DNA from: Nostoc sp. FACHB-110
Lineage (GTDB): Bacteria; Cyanobacteriota; Cyanobacteriia; Cyanobacteriales; Nostocaceae
Assembly (NCBI RefSeq): GCF_014697425.1
Contig: NZ_JACJRU010000002.1
Location: 248,001 to 312,000 of the forward strand
Direction: 5' to 3'
DNA length: 64,000 nucleotides
The translations under genes were made by a program, and so were the position numbers. Under the pieces are notes generated by a model. The model saw nothing but the letters and a program-made list of their open reading frames with translations, was not told where the DNA came from and made no database searches. Of the stretch, positions 48,662 to 57,393 are shown one piece after another (position 1 is the stretch's first letter; each line of letters begins with the position of its first letter).

Positions 48662-49642
48662 TTACGCATCTGGCAATAAATATTTAACTAGGTCATCCAA
48701 AACTGCATTTGCTGACAAAATAGTGCCAAAAATCCAGTAGCCAGAATCAACAGTATATACCCGATTTTGTTTAACTACATTTAGCGTCTGCCATAAAGGA
48801 TTATTCTGATATTTTTGTAAATTTGCTTCTGCACCTGGATCTACTGCGATAAACATTGCATATGCTTCTAACAAATCTACTCGTTCTAAGCTAACATTAT
48901 CGTAACTTACCCGTGAATTACTAACTTGCATTTGTGCCAGGGGAATAGATAAATTTAGTTCATCTAAAATGCTGACGGGAAATGATAATTTATTCAAAAA
49001 TTGCGTAAATTTTAGGTCTGTATAAAATCGCATTATACAAATTTCTGGCTTACCAAGTTTTTGCGCAAATTCTAGTTTTAATTTTTCGACTCTTTGTTGA
49101 TATTGCTCTATTAATTTTTCTGCATCTTGCCTTTTATCTAATACTTGAGCAATCTGTTGAAAAATTATTTTCCAGCCAGTTTCGCTAAAACTGAATGAAA
49201 CTGTTGGAGCTATTTGAGAAAATAATTGATAATCTTGAGGACTAATCCATAAACCTAAAATTAAATCAGGATTTAATTGGACAACTTTTTCAAGATTTAT
49301 CTGGCTTTCGCTGCCTAAATAAGTAATACCGTCTATTTTACCTTTGAATATACTTTCTTTATGTCCTACCCGATTAGGAACTGTTGTTGCTATTGGTTTT
49401 AAACCCAAAGCAACTAAAGATTCTAAACTATCGATGTCAGTGACAACTATCCGTTGAGGATGCAAAGGAATACAAGTTTCCCCTAATTCATGTTTAATAT
49501 AGCGGCATTCTGACTTTATTGGTTGGACATTTTTAGAATAAATTTGTTGAGGTACAAAGTTATAACATCCTTGAATCAAAATAAGACCCAGAGTGATGAG
49601 GAAGAATAATTTGATGTGCTGATAACAGCGTTTATAGAGCAT
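48662..49642 (-). CDS. Fe3+-siderophore ABC substrate-binding lipoprotein
   Basis: A 326-residue FecB/FepB/FhuD-type periplasmic binding protein. A hydrophobic leader (about 11-25) ends in a lipobox LIQGC with the lipidated Cys26. The PF01497-type fold is recognisable from HPQRIVVTDIDSLESLVALGLKPIAT, LEKVVQLNPDLILG and the C-terminal NPLWQTLNVVKQNRVYTVD segment. It should take ferric siderophore from the TonB receptor to an inner-membrane ABC importer. No permease or ATPase gene is found in the window, so these must be encoded elsewhere. It is the first gene of the operon; a 15-bp palindrome lies 39 bp upstream. Confidence 0.92.
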   Translation of the reverse strand: MLYKRCYQHIKLFFLITLGLILIQGCYNFVPQQIYSKNVQPIKSECRYIKHELGETCIPLHPQRIVVTDIDSLESLVALGLKPIATTVPNRVGHKESIFKGKIDGITYLGSESQINLEKVVQLNPDLILGLWISPQDYQLFSQIAPTVSFSFSETGWKIIFQQIAQVLDKRQDAEKLIEQYQQRVEKLKLEFAQKLGKPEICIMRFYTDLKFTQFLNKLSFPVSILDELNLSIPLAQMQVSNSRVSYDNVSLERVDLLEAYAMFIAVDPGAEANLQKYQNNPLWQTLNVVKQNRVYTVDSGYWIFGTILSANAVLDDLVKYLLPDA

Positions 49643-49680
49643 TGTTTAGTGTAGTAAGTATTCGCAAATTCAACAGTTAT

Positions 49681-49695
49681 CCAATTTCAAATTGG
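49681..49695. promoter_or_regulatory. 15-bp palindrome upstream of the siderophore-uptake operon
   Basis: CCAATTT-C-AAATTGG is a perfect 7-bp inverted repeat around one base, 39 bp upstream of the binding-protein ATG. It is a possible operator for this operon but is not a good Fur-box match. Confidence 0.4.
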
Positions 49696-49891
49696 TCAGC
49701 AACAGGGTGTAGTGAAGACGGTACTGGAGGGACGAGGATGCCCCAGATTGTACAATTGTCTTGACTCATACAGAGCTTGTAACGAAGGCGGTTGTTCGAT
49801 GCTCTTTATTCCCCTACACCCCACACCCCGCCCCAATGTGGCTTGGTAACTGTTGTCTGTATCAGTTGATCGCATATGGAAAATAACCCGC

Positions 49892-49987
49892 TTAAACACT
49901 CTCCATCGTGAAGGCGATCGCTACACCGAAGCCCAGCAGCAGTAATATGACTATGCCACTATCGCTAAATATTTTGCTGATTTCCAT
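49892..49987 (-). CDS. Small single-span membrane protein, 31 aa
   Basis: A short frame of 31 codons from ATG (49985-49987) to TAA. The product begins MEISKIFSDSG, has one hydrophobic span (GIVILLLLGFGVAIAF) and ends in TMESV. AGGGG lies 7 nt upstream of the ATG, a good ribosome site for this genome, and a promoter-like pair (TTGACA, 17 bp, TAGTGT) lies at 50054-50082 on the same strand. I do not recognise it as any of the small photosystem, cytochrome b6f or NDH subunits. Its closeness to the uptake operon may be chance. Confidence 0.5.
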   Translation of the reverse strand: MEISKIFSDSGIVILLLLGFGVAIAFTMESV

Positions 49988-50053
49988 CTGCTAGCCCCTA
50001 AAAGTTCAAATGCTCTGTCAAATCCAAAATTTGATGCAATAGATTTGCAATAA

Positions 50054-50082
50054 ACACTAAAATAAAATAGAAACTATGTCAA
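50054..50082 (-). promoter_or_regulatory. Candidate sigma70-type promoter
   Basis: On the minus strand TTGACA (50077-50082) is followed after exactly 17 bp by TAGTGT (50054-50059). It points at the 31-codon frame 67 bp downstream. Otherwise 49988-50280 is AT-rich and holds no other recognisable feature. Confidence 0.4.
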
Positions 50083-50280
50083 GTTGAATCATCCAGAAAT
50101 TCGGATAACTTACTCTTGCAGGCAATAATTTTGTTTGTCAATATCCGTTGTGTGAGGATTTACAGCTATTATTCCCAATTAACTGTAAAAATTTATGGCG
50201 CAATTTTGCCCTAAATCATCTCAAGACTAACGCAAAATACTTTCAATAAAATTTTCAGGTATGCTAAAATGTACGTTCAT

Positions 50281-50321
50281 AAAAAAATTCCCAGTAATTC
50301 ACAGCTGCGAATTACTAGGAA
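50281..50321 (-). terminator. Rho-independent terminator of the kinase/LtrA operon
   Basis: On the minus strand a stem of AGTAATTC and GAATTACT, extended by TTCC/GGAA past one mismatch, is followed by a run of seven T, starting 24 bp after the LtrA stop codon. Confidence 0.85.
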
Positions 50322-50344
50322 TAACAATAGACTATCTCTGGAAG

Positions 50345-51526
50345 TTAAGCAGAAAAACTATTAGTGGCTTGACGTAAATCGAGGATAATTTGCACAGCAC
50401 TCACTCCAGCGATGATCCCAATCAACTCCATAGCTGATAAATCTCGACCAGCTACAGCCAGAGCCAAAATTATTGCAGCTGCCACAAACCGATAACCTGC
50501 GCGGACTTTGCAGCGTAGTCTAGGGTCTGTACTCAGACCAGTTAAATAGATAATTCCCAAGGTAAAAAAACACAGTGCCAAACTAGCACAAATCAGCCAG
50601 CGTTCAGCAATTGCCAACCCAAGACCTAGATCATTGGCAATAGCGTGTTCTACCCCAACCCCAGTAGCTGTAATTCCAATTACTAAGGGTAAGTGCATAT
50701 AGACCCAAGTTTGATAAGCTCCTATGTGACGACACGCACGCGCAGCTTGAATCGCAGAACCACCAAGGTTGTCAAAATATAACCACCACAAACTAAAAGC
50801 AATACTCAGTCCAAACACCGCCGTATAAACCGATGAGAAATGCCACTCTTGTTGAGCCACTCCATTGACTACGGCCAAGACTGCTTCGCCTAACACAATT
50901 AAGGTAAATAAACCAAACCGTTCCGGTAAGTGTGAAGCATGGGGAGCTAGTTCTACATGGACAGACTTGCCTGCTGTGGTGACTATGGCAAATTCTAGAG
51001 TCAACGCCAAAATCCAAAAACCAAATCGCAGTGGTAAAGGTACAAACACCGACATCAACCAAATTAATGCACCAAGTCCAGAACTAAAGGCAATTCGGTT
51101 TGTTAATGGTCGTGCTGTTGTTATGTGCTTTCCAGCCCGGAGAAACTCAATGACTAACAACAGACGAATCACGACATAACAAAGGGCAAAACCAACTGAA
51201 CTTTTACTCATCCCATCGTGGACATTGACTGCTAAGGCAGCTACCGCCAGCATTTGTAAGCCAATTAAAAGACGATGCCCTAAATCATCGGTGTCAAATA
51301 AGTTAGCGTAGAATGTCGCACCAATCCAAGACCACCAAATTGGGACAAAAAGCATCAAAAAGCTCAAAAAACCGGATAATGATACATCCCGACTGAGATT
51401 ATGAGCCAGTTCGGAAATCACAACCACAAAAAATAGATCAAAAAATAGTTCTAACCAAGTTGCGTGTCGTTCGGCTTCTAAATCTTCACTAATACGTAAC
51501 TCCGGTGATTTCAACCATTTTCTCAT
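50345..51526 (-). CDS. Low temperature requirement A (LtrA) family membrane protein
   Basis: A 393-residue integral membrane protein of the bacterial LtrA family, with about 11-12 hydrophobic segments. The family signature is at the N-terminus (ERHATWLELFFDLFFVVVISELAH) and in the centre (PHASHLPERFGLFTLIVLGEAVLAV). The biochemical role of the family is not settled. It is the third gene of an operon with a histidine kinase (15-bp gap) and a response regulator/reductase fusion, and a terminator follows. The association suggests a membrane component under, or linked to, redox or stress signalling; this is inference from position. Confidence 0.88.
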   Translation of the reverse strand: MRKWLKSPELRISEDLEAERHATWLELFFDLFFVVVISELAHNLSRDVSLSGFLSFLMLFVPIWWSWIGATFYANLFDTDDLGHRLLIGLQMLAVAALAVNVHDGMSKSSVGFALCYVVIRLLLVIEFLRAGKHITTARPLTNRIAFSSGLGALIWLMSVFVPLPLRFGFWILALTLEFAIVTTAGKSVHVELAPHASHLPERFGLFTLIVLGEAVLAVVNGVAQQEWHFSSVYTAVFGLSIAFSLWWLYFDNLGGSAIQAARACRHIGAYQTWVYMHLPLVIGITATGVGVEHAIANDLGLGLAIAERWLICASLALCFFTLGIIYLTGLSTDPRLRCKVRAGYRFVAAAIILALAVAGRDLSAMELIGIIAGVSAVQIILDLRQATNSFSA

Positions 51527-51541
51527 CCGTCCCCTCCTTAA

Positions 51542-52999
51542 CTAACTGTGTACAAATTGCATAACCTGATCTAGTGGTATAAACTGGCACTCCTGACATT
51601 CGGATGTTGTTTCAGTTAAAGAGATAGGCAAAATTACCTGAAAGCGGGTATTTCCTGGCTCGGAGAACAAACGGATTTCGCCTTTATGCTTTTCTATAAT
51701 TCGGTAACTAATGACTAGACCTAAACCTGTTCCTTGACCGACTCCTTTGGTGGTAAAGAATGGCTCAAAGATGCGTTGTTGAATCTCTGGGGGAATGGCT
51801 GGGCCATTGTTAGCAATTTCTACGAGGACGCATTTGTTTTCCCGTGCGGTGCGAATCTTAATTTGCCCTTGTCCATTCATGGCATCGATCGCATTATCAA
51901 TCAAGTTTGTCCAGACTTGGTTAAGCTCGCTACCATACACTGAAACCAGGGGCAAACTTTGGTCATAATCGCGGATAATCGCAATACCGTTTTTCAGCTT
52001 ATGACCAAGAATTGTCAGGGTGCTTTCAATTCCCTGGTGAATATCTACCTCCTGCATGGGAGCCTGATCCATATAGGAGTATTCTTTAATCGCTTTGACT
52101 AATTCGGAAATGCGCCCTGAACTTTGTTCAATTTCGTCTAAAAGCTCAATTCCTGAGAGTGTAGATTCTAGCAAAGCCAAAACTTCAGCGAGGGATTCAG
52201 GTGGTAAATTTTCGACAATTCTATCTAGAGAAGAAGTATCTAGGCCTCCCCGAACCAGAGCAGAAACAATTTTCCAACCGTCAGGAACATTGTTTAAATC
52301 TAGCCAAGTCATGATTTCTTGTTCACGATCGCTTTGTGCGAGCAAGTCGTCTAATTCACAAGGTGATGCGGCGTGTAAAGTGACTGTTTGCAACAAATTT
52401 TCCACAAACATTAGCTGTTGCTGGGTCATTTGCCAATGATTGAGTTTCAGTCCTAAAGCTGGTAATTGATGAAAAACCTGATGTAAATACTTGGCTCCGC
52501 GAACAACGGCCGTTGCTGGGTTGTTTAATTCGTGAGCCAAACCAGCCGCTAATGTACCCAAAGCAATCAGCTTTTGGTGGTGTTGGGACATGGACTCTAA
52601 AATCTGTACTCGTTGGGCGGCAATGATTAAAAGGTCGCGTGTAATGGAGGGACAGGTTGTGAGCATTTGCCAAAATGTCGTTGTGTCCCACTTCAACATA
52701 TAGCTAGGCTTAACAGCACGCACGTTAACCAGGTGGTGCGGTGCTTCTAACAAAATCAACTCATGACCTGTATATGTTCCCGCACCAAAAGTCATGATCT
52801 GTCTTTCAACATTGCCAACTGTTTTGGTGAACTCTATTTCGCCTGCGATCAAGACGTAGAAATTATCTACAGGTTCGCCCTCTAGAGCGATGTATTCTTC
52901 AGGAATCAGACATAATTCCTGACCGTGGTCAGACAACCATTGCAACTGCTCATTTGTCAATTGTGCAAACAGTGACACTTGACGCAAAGCATCTAACAT
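51542..52999 (-). CDS. Cyclic-nucleotide-domain sensor histidine kinase
   Basis: A 485-residue soluble kinase. An N-terminal CRP-like cNMP-binding domain (about 5-125; EGEPVDNFYVLIAGEIEFTK) is followed by a dimerization helix with phospho-acceptor H156 in LAHELNNPATA and a HATPase domain (N box NQVWTNLIDNAIDAM, G boxes GQGTGLGLVISYRIIEKHKG). No membrane span is present, so it senses a cytoplasmic signal. It lies 3 bp after the response regulator/reductase gene, its obvious cognate partner. Whether it binds a cyclic nucleotide is open: the phosphate-binding cassette of true cAMP sites (GELAL...RAA) is not clearly kept. Confidence 0.93.
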   Translation of the reverse strand: MLDALRQVSLFAQLTNEQLQWLSDHGQELCLIPEEYIALEGEPVDNFYVLIAGEIEFTKTVGNVERQIMTFGAGTYTGHELILLEAPHHLVNVRAVKPSYMLKWDTTTFWQMLTTCPSITRDLLIIAAQRVQILESMSQHHQKLIALGTLAAGLAHELNNPATAVVRGAKYLHQVFHQLPALGLKLNHWQMTQQQLMFVENLLQTVTLHAASPCELDDLLAQSDREQEIMTWLDLNNVPDGWKIVSALVRGGLDTSSLDRIVENLPPESLAEVLALLESTLSGIELLDEIEQSSGRISELVKAIKEYSYMDQAPMQEVDIHQGIESTLTILGHKLKNGIAIIRDYDQSLPLVSVYGSELNQVWTNLIDNAIDAMNGQGQIKIRTARENKCVLVEIANNGPAIPPEIQQRIFEPFFTTKGVGQGTGLGLVISYRIIEKHKGEIRLFSEPGNTRFQVILPISLTETTSECQECQFIPLDQVMQFVHS

Positions 53000-53002
53000 A
53001 AA

Positions 53003-54664
53003 CTACACCTTGCTGAGATATTGATGGATAAACTGAATAGCGATCGCACCCTCTCCGACACCGGAAGCCACGCGTTTGACAGAGCCACAACGCACATCCC
53101 CAGCGACAAAAATACCTGGGACACTCGATTCCAACAAAAAAGGTGGGCGCTCGAGTTGCCACATTTTGGAATGTTTTTTATTGAGCATCAAGCTTGGCCC
53201 ACTTAAGATAAATCCTTGTTCGTCCCGTTCGACAATTCCATCAAGCCAATCTGTATGTGGTTTGGCTCCGATTAAAATAAATAGTAACTTTGTGGGAACA
53301 GTTTGTTTTTCATGGGTTTTTGTATTAGCGATCGTAATTGCTTCTAAATGCGTCTGGCCATGAGCCTCAACGATATGGGAATGAAATCGGACAGTAATAT
53401 TTTCTGTTGCTAAAATTCGATCTATTAAATATTTCGACATACTGGTAGCTAAAGAGTGACCGCGTACCAATATCGTTACGTGGCGAGCGTACTTAGAAAG
53501 GTACACAGCCGCTTGTCCAGCTGAATTGGCTCCACCTACGACATAAACCTCTTCATTTTGGCAAGAGAGGGCTTCGGTCATGGCCGCGCCGTAGTACACA
53601 CCAGCCCCAGTCAGATGCTCCATCCCCGGCACATCTAGCTTGCGATAAGACACCCCGGTGGCAATTAACAAGGCATAACAATTTAATTGTGTTCCGTCTT
53701 TGAGCTTGACCGTCCGATAACATTCGGAAGAGCGTAAATCCACTACCTCTTGCGGGGAGAGAATCTCTACGCCAAATCGTTTAGCTTGAATCACGGCGCG
53801 GCGAGCTAATTCTGAACCAGTAATCCCTTGGGGAAAGCCTAGATAATTTTCGATGCGGGAACTTGTTCCTGCTTGCCCACCTGGAGCTTCTTTTTCAATC
53901 AAAACTGTGCGTAAACCTTCTGATGCACCATAGACTGCGGCGGCTAAACCAGATGGGCCACCTCCAACAATCACCAAATCATAAAAGGGCATTTGAGCCT
54001 GCATCTTCAAGCCAATTTTTTCTGCCAGTTCGGCGTGGCTGGGTTGGGTCAAATAAGAACCATCCGGACAAACTACCACTGGCAAATGCCGGGGATTGCA
54101 TTTAATTGAACTGATCCACTGAATAGCTTCTTCTTCACTCTCAATATCCAACCACTGATAAGGCGTGTGGTTGCGAGCTAAGAAGTCTTTAATGTGATGC
54201 GTTTTAGGCGACCACCGAGAGCCAATAATCCGAATTCCTTCAAAGGGCGGGCGGTATGAAGAATTCCAATCTTCGAGTAAATCGTTGAGAACTGGGTAGA
54301 GTAAATCTTGGGGTGGCTCCCAAGGTTTGAGCAAATAGTAATCAATCTTGGCTGTATTGATAGCAGAGATGGCTGCATCAGTGTCTGCATAAGCTGTTAA
54401 TAAAACTCGTTTGGCAGATGGAAAAACCTGCATCGCCTGTTCGAGAAATTGAATACCGGACATTTGCGGCATTCGTTGGTCTACTAAACACAACGCAACT
54501 GTCTGATTGCGTAATTTTAGCTGTTGCAAAATTTTTAAAGCATTTGCACCTGAGTCGGCTCGGATTACCCGAAAGCGATCGCCATACTCATATCGGAGGT
54601 CTCGCTCGATGACTCGAAGAACTCCCGGATCGTCGTCAACAGTCAGTAGTACAGGATTAACCAA
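53003..54664 (-). CDS. Response regulator fused to thioredoxin-reductase-like flavoprotein
   Basis: A 553-residue fusion. The receiver domain (1-125) has D10-D11-D12, phospho-acceptor D62 in LVDQRMP, T90 and K113. A thioredoxin/glutaredoxin-like segment (about 143-215) lacks an obvious CxxC. The rest (228-553) is a TrxR-type FAD/NAD(P) oxidoreductase: GGGPSG at 234-239, GGQAGTSSRIENYLGFP, NAD(P) loop VVGGANSAGQAA and the C-terminal GIFVAGDVR. The redox CxxC of true thioredoxin reductases is missing; the site reads GAAM (359-362). So it is not a classical thioredoxin reductase. Phosphorylation by the adjacent kinase may control its flavoprotein activity, an output other than DNA binding. It is the first gene of the operon. 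Confidence 0.92.
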   Translation of the reverse strand: MVNPVLLTVDDDPGVLRVIERDLRYEYGDRFRVIRADSGANALKILQQLKLRNQTVALCLVDQRMPQMSGIQFLEQAMQVFPSAKRVLLTAYADTDAAISAINTAKIDYYLLKPWEPPQDLLYPVLNDLLEDWNSSYRPPFEGIRIIGSRWSPKTHHIKDFLARNHTPYQWLDIESEEEAIQWISSIKCNPRHLPVVVCPDGSYLTQPSHAELAEKIGLKMQAQMPFYDLVIVGGGPSGLAAAVYGASEGLRTVLIEKEAPGGQAGTSSRIENYLGFPQGITGSELARRAVIQAKRFGVEILSPQEVVDLRSSECYRTVKLKDGTQLNCYALLIATGVSYRKLDVPGMEHLTGAGVYYGAAMTEALSCQNEEVYVVGGANSAGQAAVYLSKYARHVTILVRGHSLATSMSKYLIDRILATENITVRFHSHIVEAHGQTHLEAITIANTKTHEKQTVPTKLLFILIGAKPHTDWLDGIVERDEQGFILSGPSLMLNKKHSKMWQLERPPFLLESSVPGIFVAGDVRCGSVKRVASGVGEGAIAIQFIHQYLSKV

Positions 54665-54767
54665 GATAGCTCCTTGATAGAAATGAGGTTTGTAATAATT
54701 GAACTAGCGATCAAGACTAAGGTTTTGTCAGTCTAGAAAAGTCCAGGAGGCTAGGATGCTGGAAAAT

Positions 54768-54858
54768 AGGACTTACGCAAAATATCTCTCAAACTCTCAT
54801 TTCTCCGTGAACTCTGCGCCTCTGTGGTTCGATTTTCCGTAGCTTGTGCGTAAGTCCT
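54768..54858. mobile_element. MITE-like element 1 (91 bp)
   Basis: Bounded by perfect 12-bp terminal inverted repeats AGGACTTACGCA and TGCGTAAGTCCT. It has no coding capacity. The interior includes CTCTGCGCCTCTGTGGTTCG, a common type of cyanobacterial intergenic repeat. GGAAAA occurs just outside both ends and may be a target duplication. Confidence 0.72.
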
Positions 54859-54903
54859 GGAAAAGAAAAAGCTTTCCTAGCTTGATTGACTCCTTTCAAA
54901 AAT

Positions 54904-55053
54904 AGGACTTACGCCATCCATAACCTATTCAAAGTTAGGTGTAGGTTGGGTGGAGGAACGGAACCCAACATTCACGCATACTTTGTTGGGTTACGCTATC
55001 GCTACACCCAACCTACTGTTCTCTGAATTCTCCTTCAACAGTGCGTAAGTCCT
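54904..55053. mobile_element. MITE-like element 2 (150 bp), with nested repeat
   Basis: Terminal inverted repeats AGGACTTACGC and GCGTAAGTCCT are the same as those of element 1, 45 bp away. AAAT flanks both ends, a possible target duplication. Inside lies a second inverted repeat, GTAGGTTGGGT (54941-54951) and ACCCAACCTAC (55006-55016), suggesting one small element inserted in another. The rest of 54665-55185 shows no gene. Confidence 0.72.
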
Positions 55054-55185
55054 AAATAAGTCACTTTTTTAACCGAGTTTGATTGAGCTTAGTCCTAATA
55101 GCTTTGCATAAACCGCAGTTTCTTGGTTATCACCATGTATTTGCGAGCCAATTTTTAGGACTAGCAAAACGTCTGGGATGACAAT

Positions 55186-57357
55186 TTACACATTTGCCAA
55201 TTCCAGAGTTTCATACTCATCTAAAACGGTTACACTATCGCAAAATGCACTTTTTAACAAAAATTCTTTGACGTTTTCTGGCGCTCCAACAATGTAGAGT
55301 TCAACTTGAGAACCCAGTTTTTGTTTAGTAAAAATCAAAGAGCGCAGACCCGCAGTTGTAATACATTCTAGTTCATGCAAGAGTAAGATTAAACGATTGA
55401 TTGGCTGTTCTGTAGCTGTGGTAATTGCTTGTTGAAAACGTGTCACACCATTAGCATCTAATAAGCCAGTTAAAGCAATTTTGGCAGTACCATGATTGAC
55501 TTCTAACAAAGTGGCATCAAAAGATACTTGCGTTGGCAGTATTCTCACTCTGACTTTGATATCTTCTTGGGTCACTGGCAATTTGACTGTCAGATTTGCC
55601 GCATCAAAATCTGCATATCTTTGTCCATTGATCCAAACATCCCCAATTCGCACACTACCTGGTGGTAAAATATCTGGCGCAACTCGCAAAATATTATCTT
55701 TAAAGCCACCTGGCTTGGGTTTGAAATACAAATCCATTGGCTGTTTAGTAATCAGCAAATTCGTATACACGCAAGCTAGGTAAGCCAATTCAAAAGAGTG
55801 ATAACCACTCATCGAGTGACTTCCTTTGCCGCGCTCTGTACCTAATAAGTAGGGAATACCGTTAGCCAGAACGTTGAAGTAAATACCACCAGCTACATAA
55901 TCGAGGAACCAAGCATTATAAAAAGCAGCAGCTTCGCGGGCTTGGCGTTGATACTCTGGCTTATCCAGGGAACCACTGAGAATGAGGTAGGCTAAAATTG
56001 CTTGTTCTTGTTGCCACCAAGCTTTGCGGTTATGCCAAACAAAACGATGTGTTTCTTGACCTGGTTTTAAAGTGCGTTCTACGACATCATACCACCCCCC
56101 ACGCTGTTGGTCGCTACCTACTTTGGGCATAATTTCGGCAATCTTTTCTGCCAAAGCTAGATAATTTTCTTTGGGTTTGAGGTGGTTCATCCGCATTAAA
56201 TTCCAGGCAATTTTCAGATTGTGACCGACAACTGCGCGATTTTGCTGCCATCCCCAAGTTGTATCGTGACTCCAATCTTCATAAAAGCGTTCTTGGACAA
56301 ATGGGCTATTGTCATAATCTGGGAACCGCTTTTCAATGGTGTCGAAGGTGTACTCTAAGAAATTGGCGTATTCTTCTTTACCTGTAGCTAGCCAAAGATT
56401 AATTAAATAAGCTGGCGCATGGTCGCCGACTGAGTTCCAGTTTTTCTTAGCACGATTGTGTCCTAAAGTCTGGGAGTGGGGGCTAAGAGTAATCGGATCG
56501 ATATGTGAGAAAAATCCACCTTTTTCGGTTTTGTCTAAGAAATACTTATTAAACAGATTAATTGTTAATTCGATATCTTCGAGGATGCGTGGATCGCCTG
56601 TAATGCGATAAGTTTGGGTGGGGCCAGCCAGGGCGTAAATTTGCTCATAGGCGGGAATCGCATCATAATCATCGCCAAATTCTGAGGAAAAGATTTTTTG
56701 TTCGTTACCACCTGGGTTAATATCAACGGCATGATACCAATAGCAAATTCCTTCACCTTCATCGAGAAAACGCAAATGTTGGCGCAGATATTCAGTGCCT
56801 TTTTCGGCTGCTTCTAGATAGCGATCGTCACCAGTCAACATATAGGCTGTAGCAAAACCATAAACTAGGCGAGAGATAGTGTCTGTTTCTTGCCGATTAC
56901 TATCTTCTTTAGAACCTACTAAACCGATACCAGTACGATATTTGCGATAGTCAATTTCGCCATCTTCAAACTGAGCTTTGAGATAAAAATTGCCCAAACT
57001 GCGTATTTGTTTAACCCACCAATCTGGTCTTTCAAATAAATATTCGTTTTCTGTCCGTCCTAGAAAAACTAAGTGTTTGGCTTCAAATTTATGCTCTCCA
57101 GCTTCAGGATAAAAAATGCCATAGACAAACACATAGCGATGCGGCACAAGCATATTACCGATTTGACTAGTGCAATCAAAGAAAGGCTCATCTAAATTGC
57201 GGACTAGTTCGGCATAGGTCATAGAAGTCAATGCGACTTCAAAGGTTCTACCATCTGATGTTTTGAGATTAAAACTACCAGCATCTCCTTTACTGGAATT
57301 AAAATTGACAACATAACCAGCAATCAAATCTGCAAATGAAAAGTCTATCTTACTCAT
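55186..57357 (-). CDS. AGE-family (N-acylglucosamine 2-epimerase-like) protein with C-terminal STAS domain
   Basis: A 723-residue protein. An N-terminal beta-rich domain (about 1-115) precedes an (alpha/alpha)6-barrel of the AGE / cellobiose epimerase type (about 135-530), with the catalytic-type segments VVGHNLKIAWNL and WHNRKAWWQQEQA. After a linker domain, about 625-720 form a STAS domain (TAKIALTGLLDANGVTRFQQAI, then ECITTAGLRSL), a fold usually found in anti-sigma antagonists and sulfate transporters. The fusion suggests that catalysis or location is tied to protein-protein signalling. It lies 36 bp downstream of the debranching enzyme gene, likely in one operon, which points to an oligosaccharide substrate. 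The substrate is not known. Confidence 0.85.
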   Translation of the reverse strand: MSKIDFSFADLIAGYVVNFNSSKGDAGSFNLKTSDGRTFEVALTSMTYAELVRNLDEPFFDCTSQIGNMLVPHRYVFVYGIFYPEAGEHKFEAKHLVFLGRTENEYLFERPDWWVKQIRSLGNFYLKAQFEDGEIDYRKYRTGIGLVGSKEDSNRQETDTISRLVYGFATAYMLTGDDRYLEAAEKGTEYLRQHLRFLDEGEGICYWYHAVDINPGGNEQKIFSSEFGDDYDAIPAYEQIYALAGPTQTYRITGDPRILEDIELTINLFNKYFLDKTEKGGFFSHIDPITLSPHSQTLGHNRAKKNWNSVGDHAPAYLINLWLATGKEEYANFLEYTFDTIEKRFPDYDNSPFVQERFYEDWSHDTTWGWQQNRAVVGHNLKIAWNLMRMNHLKPKENYLALAEKIAEIMPKVGSDQQRGGWYDVVERTLKPGQETHRFVWHNRKAWWQQEQAILAYLILSGSLDKPEYQRQAREAAAFYNAWFLDYVAGGIYFNVLANGIPYLLGTERGKGSHSMSGYHSFELAYLACVYTNLLITKQPMDLYFKPKPGGFKDNILRVAPDILPPGSVRIGDVWINGQRYADFDAANLTVKLPVTQEDIKVRVRILPTQVSFDATLLEVNHGTAKIALTGLLDANGVTRFQQAITTATEQPINRLILLLHELECITTAGLRSLIFTKQKLGSQVELYIVGAPENVKEFLLKSAFCDSVTVLDEYETLELANV

Positions 57358-57393
57358 TGAATTAACTCCTTATGGAAAATTTGGGAGCGGAAA

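Noticed and set aside
49696..49899. 67-codon minus-strand frame with many Cys and Arg
   Set aside because: No domain, low-complexity intergenic repeat composition, and it overlaps the better-supported 31-codon frame.
53003..54664. Calling this gene trxB
   Set aside because: The redox CxxC of thioredoxin reductase is absent (GAAM instead), so the enzymatic name would be misleading.
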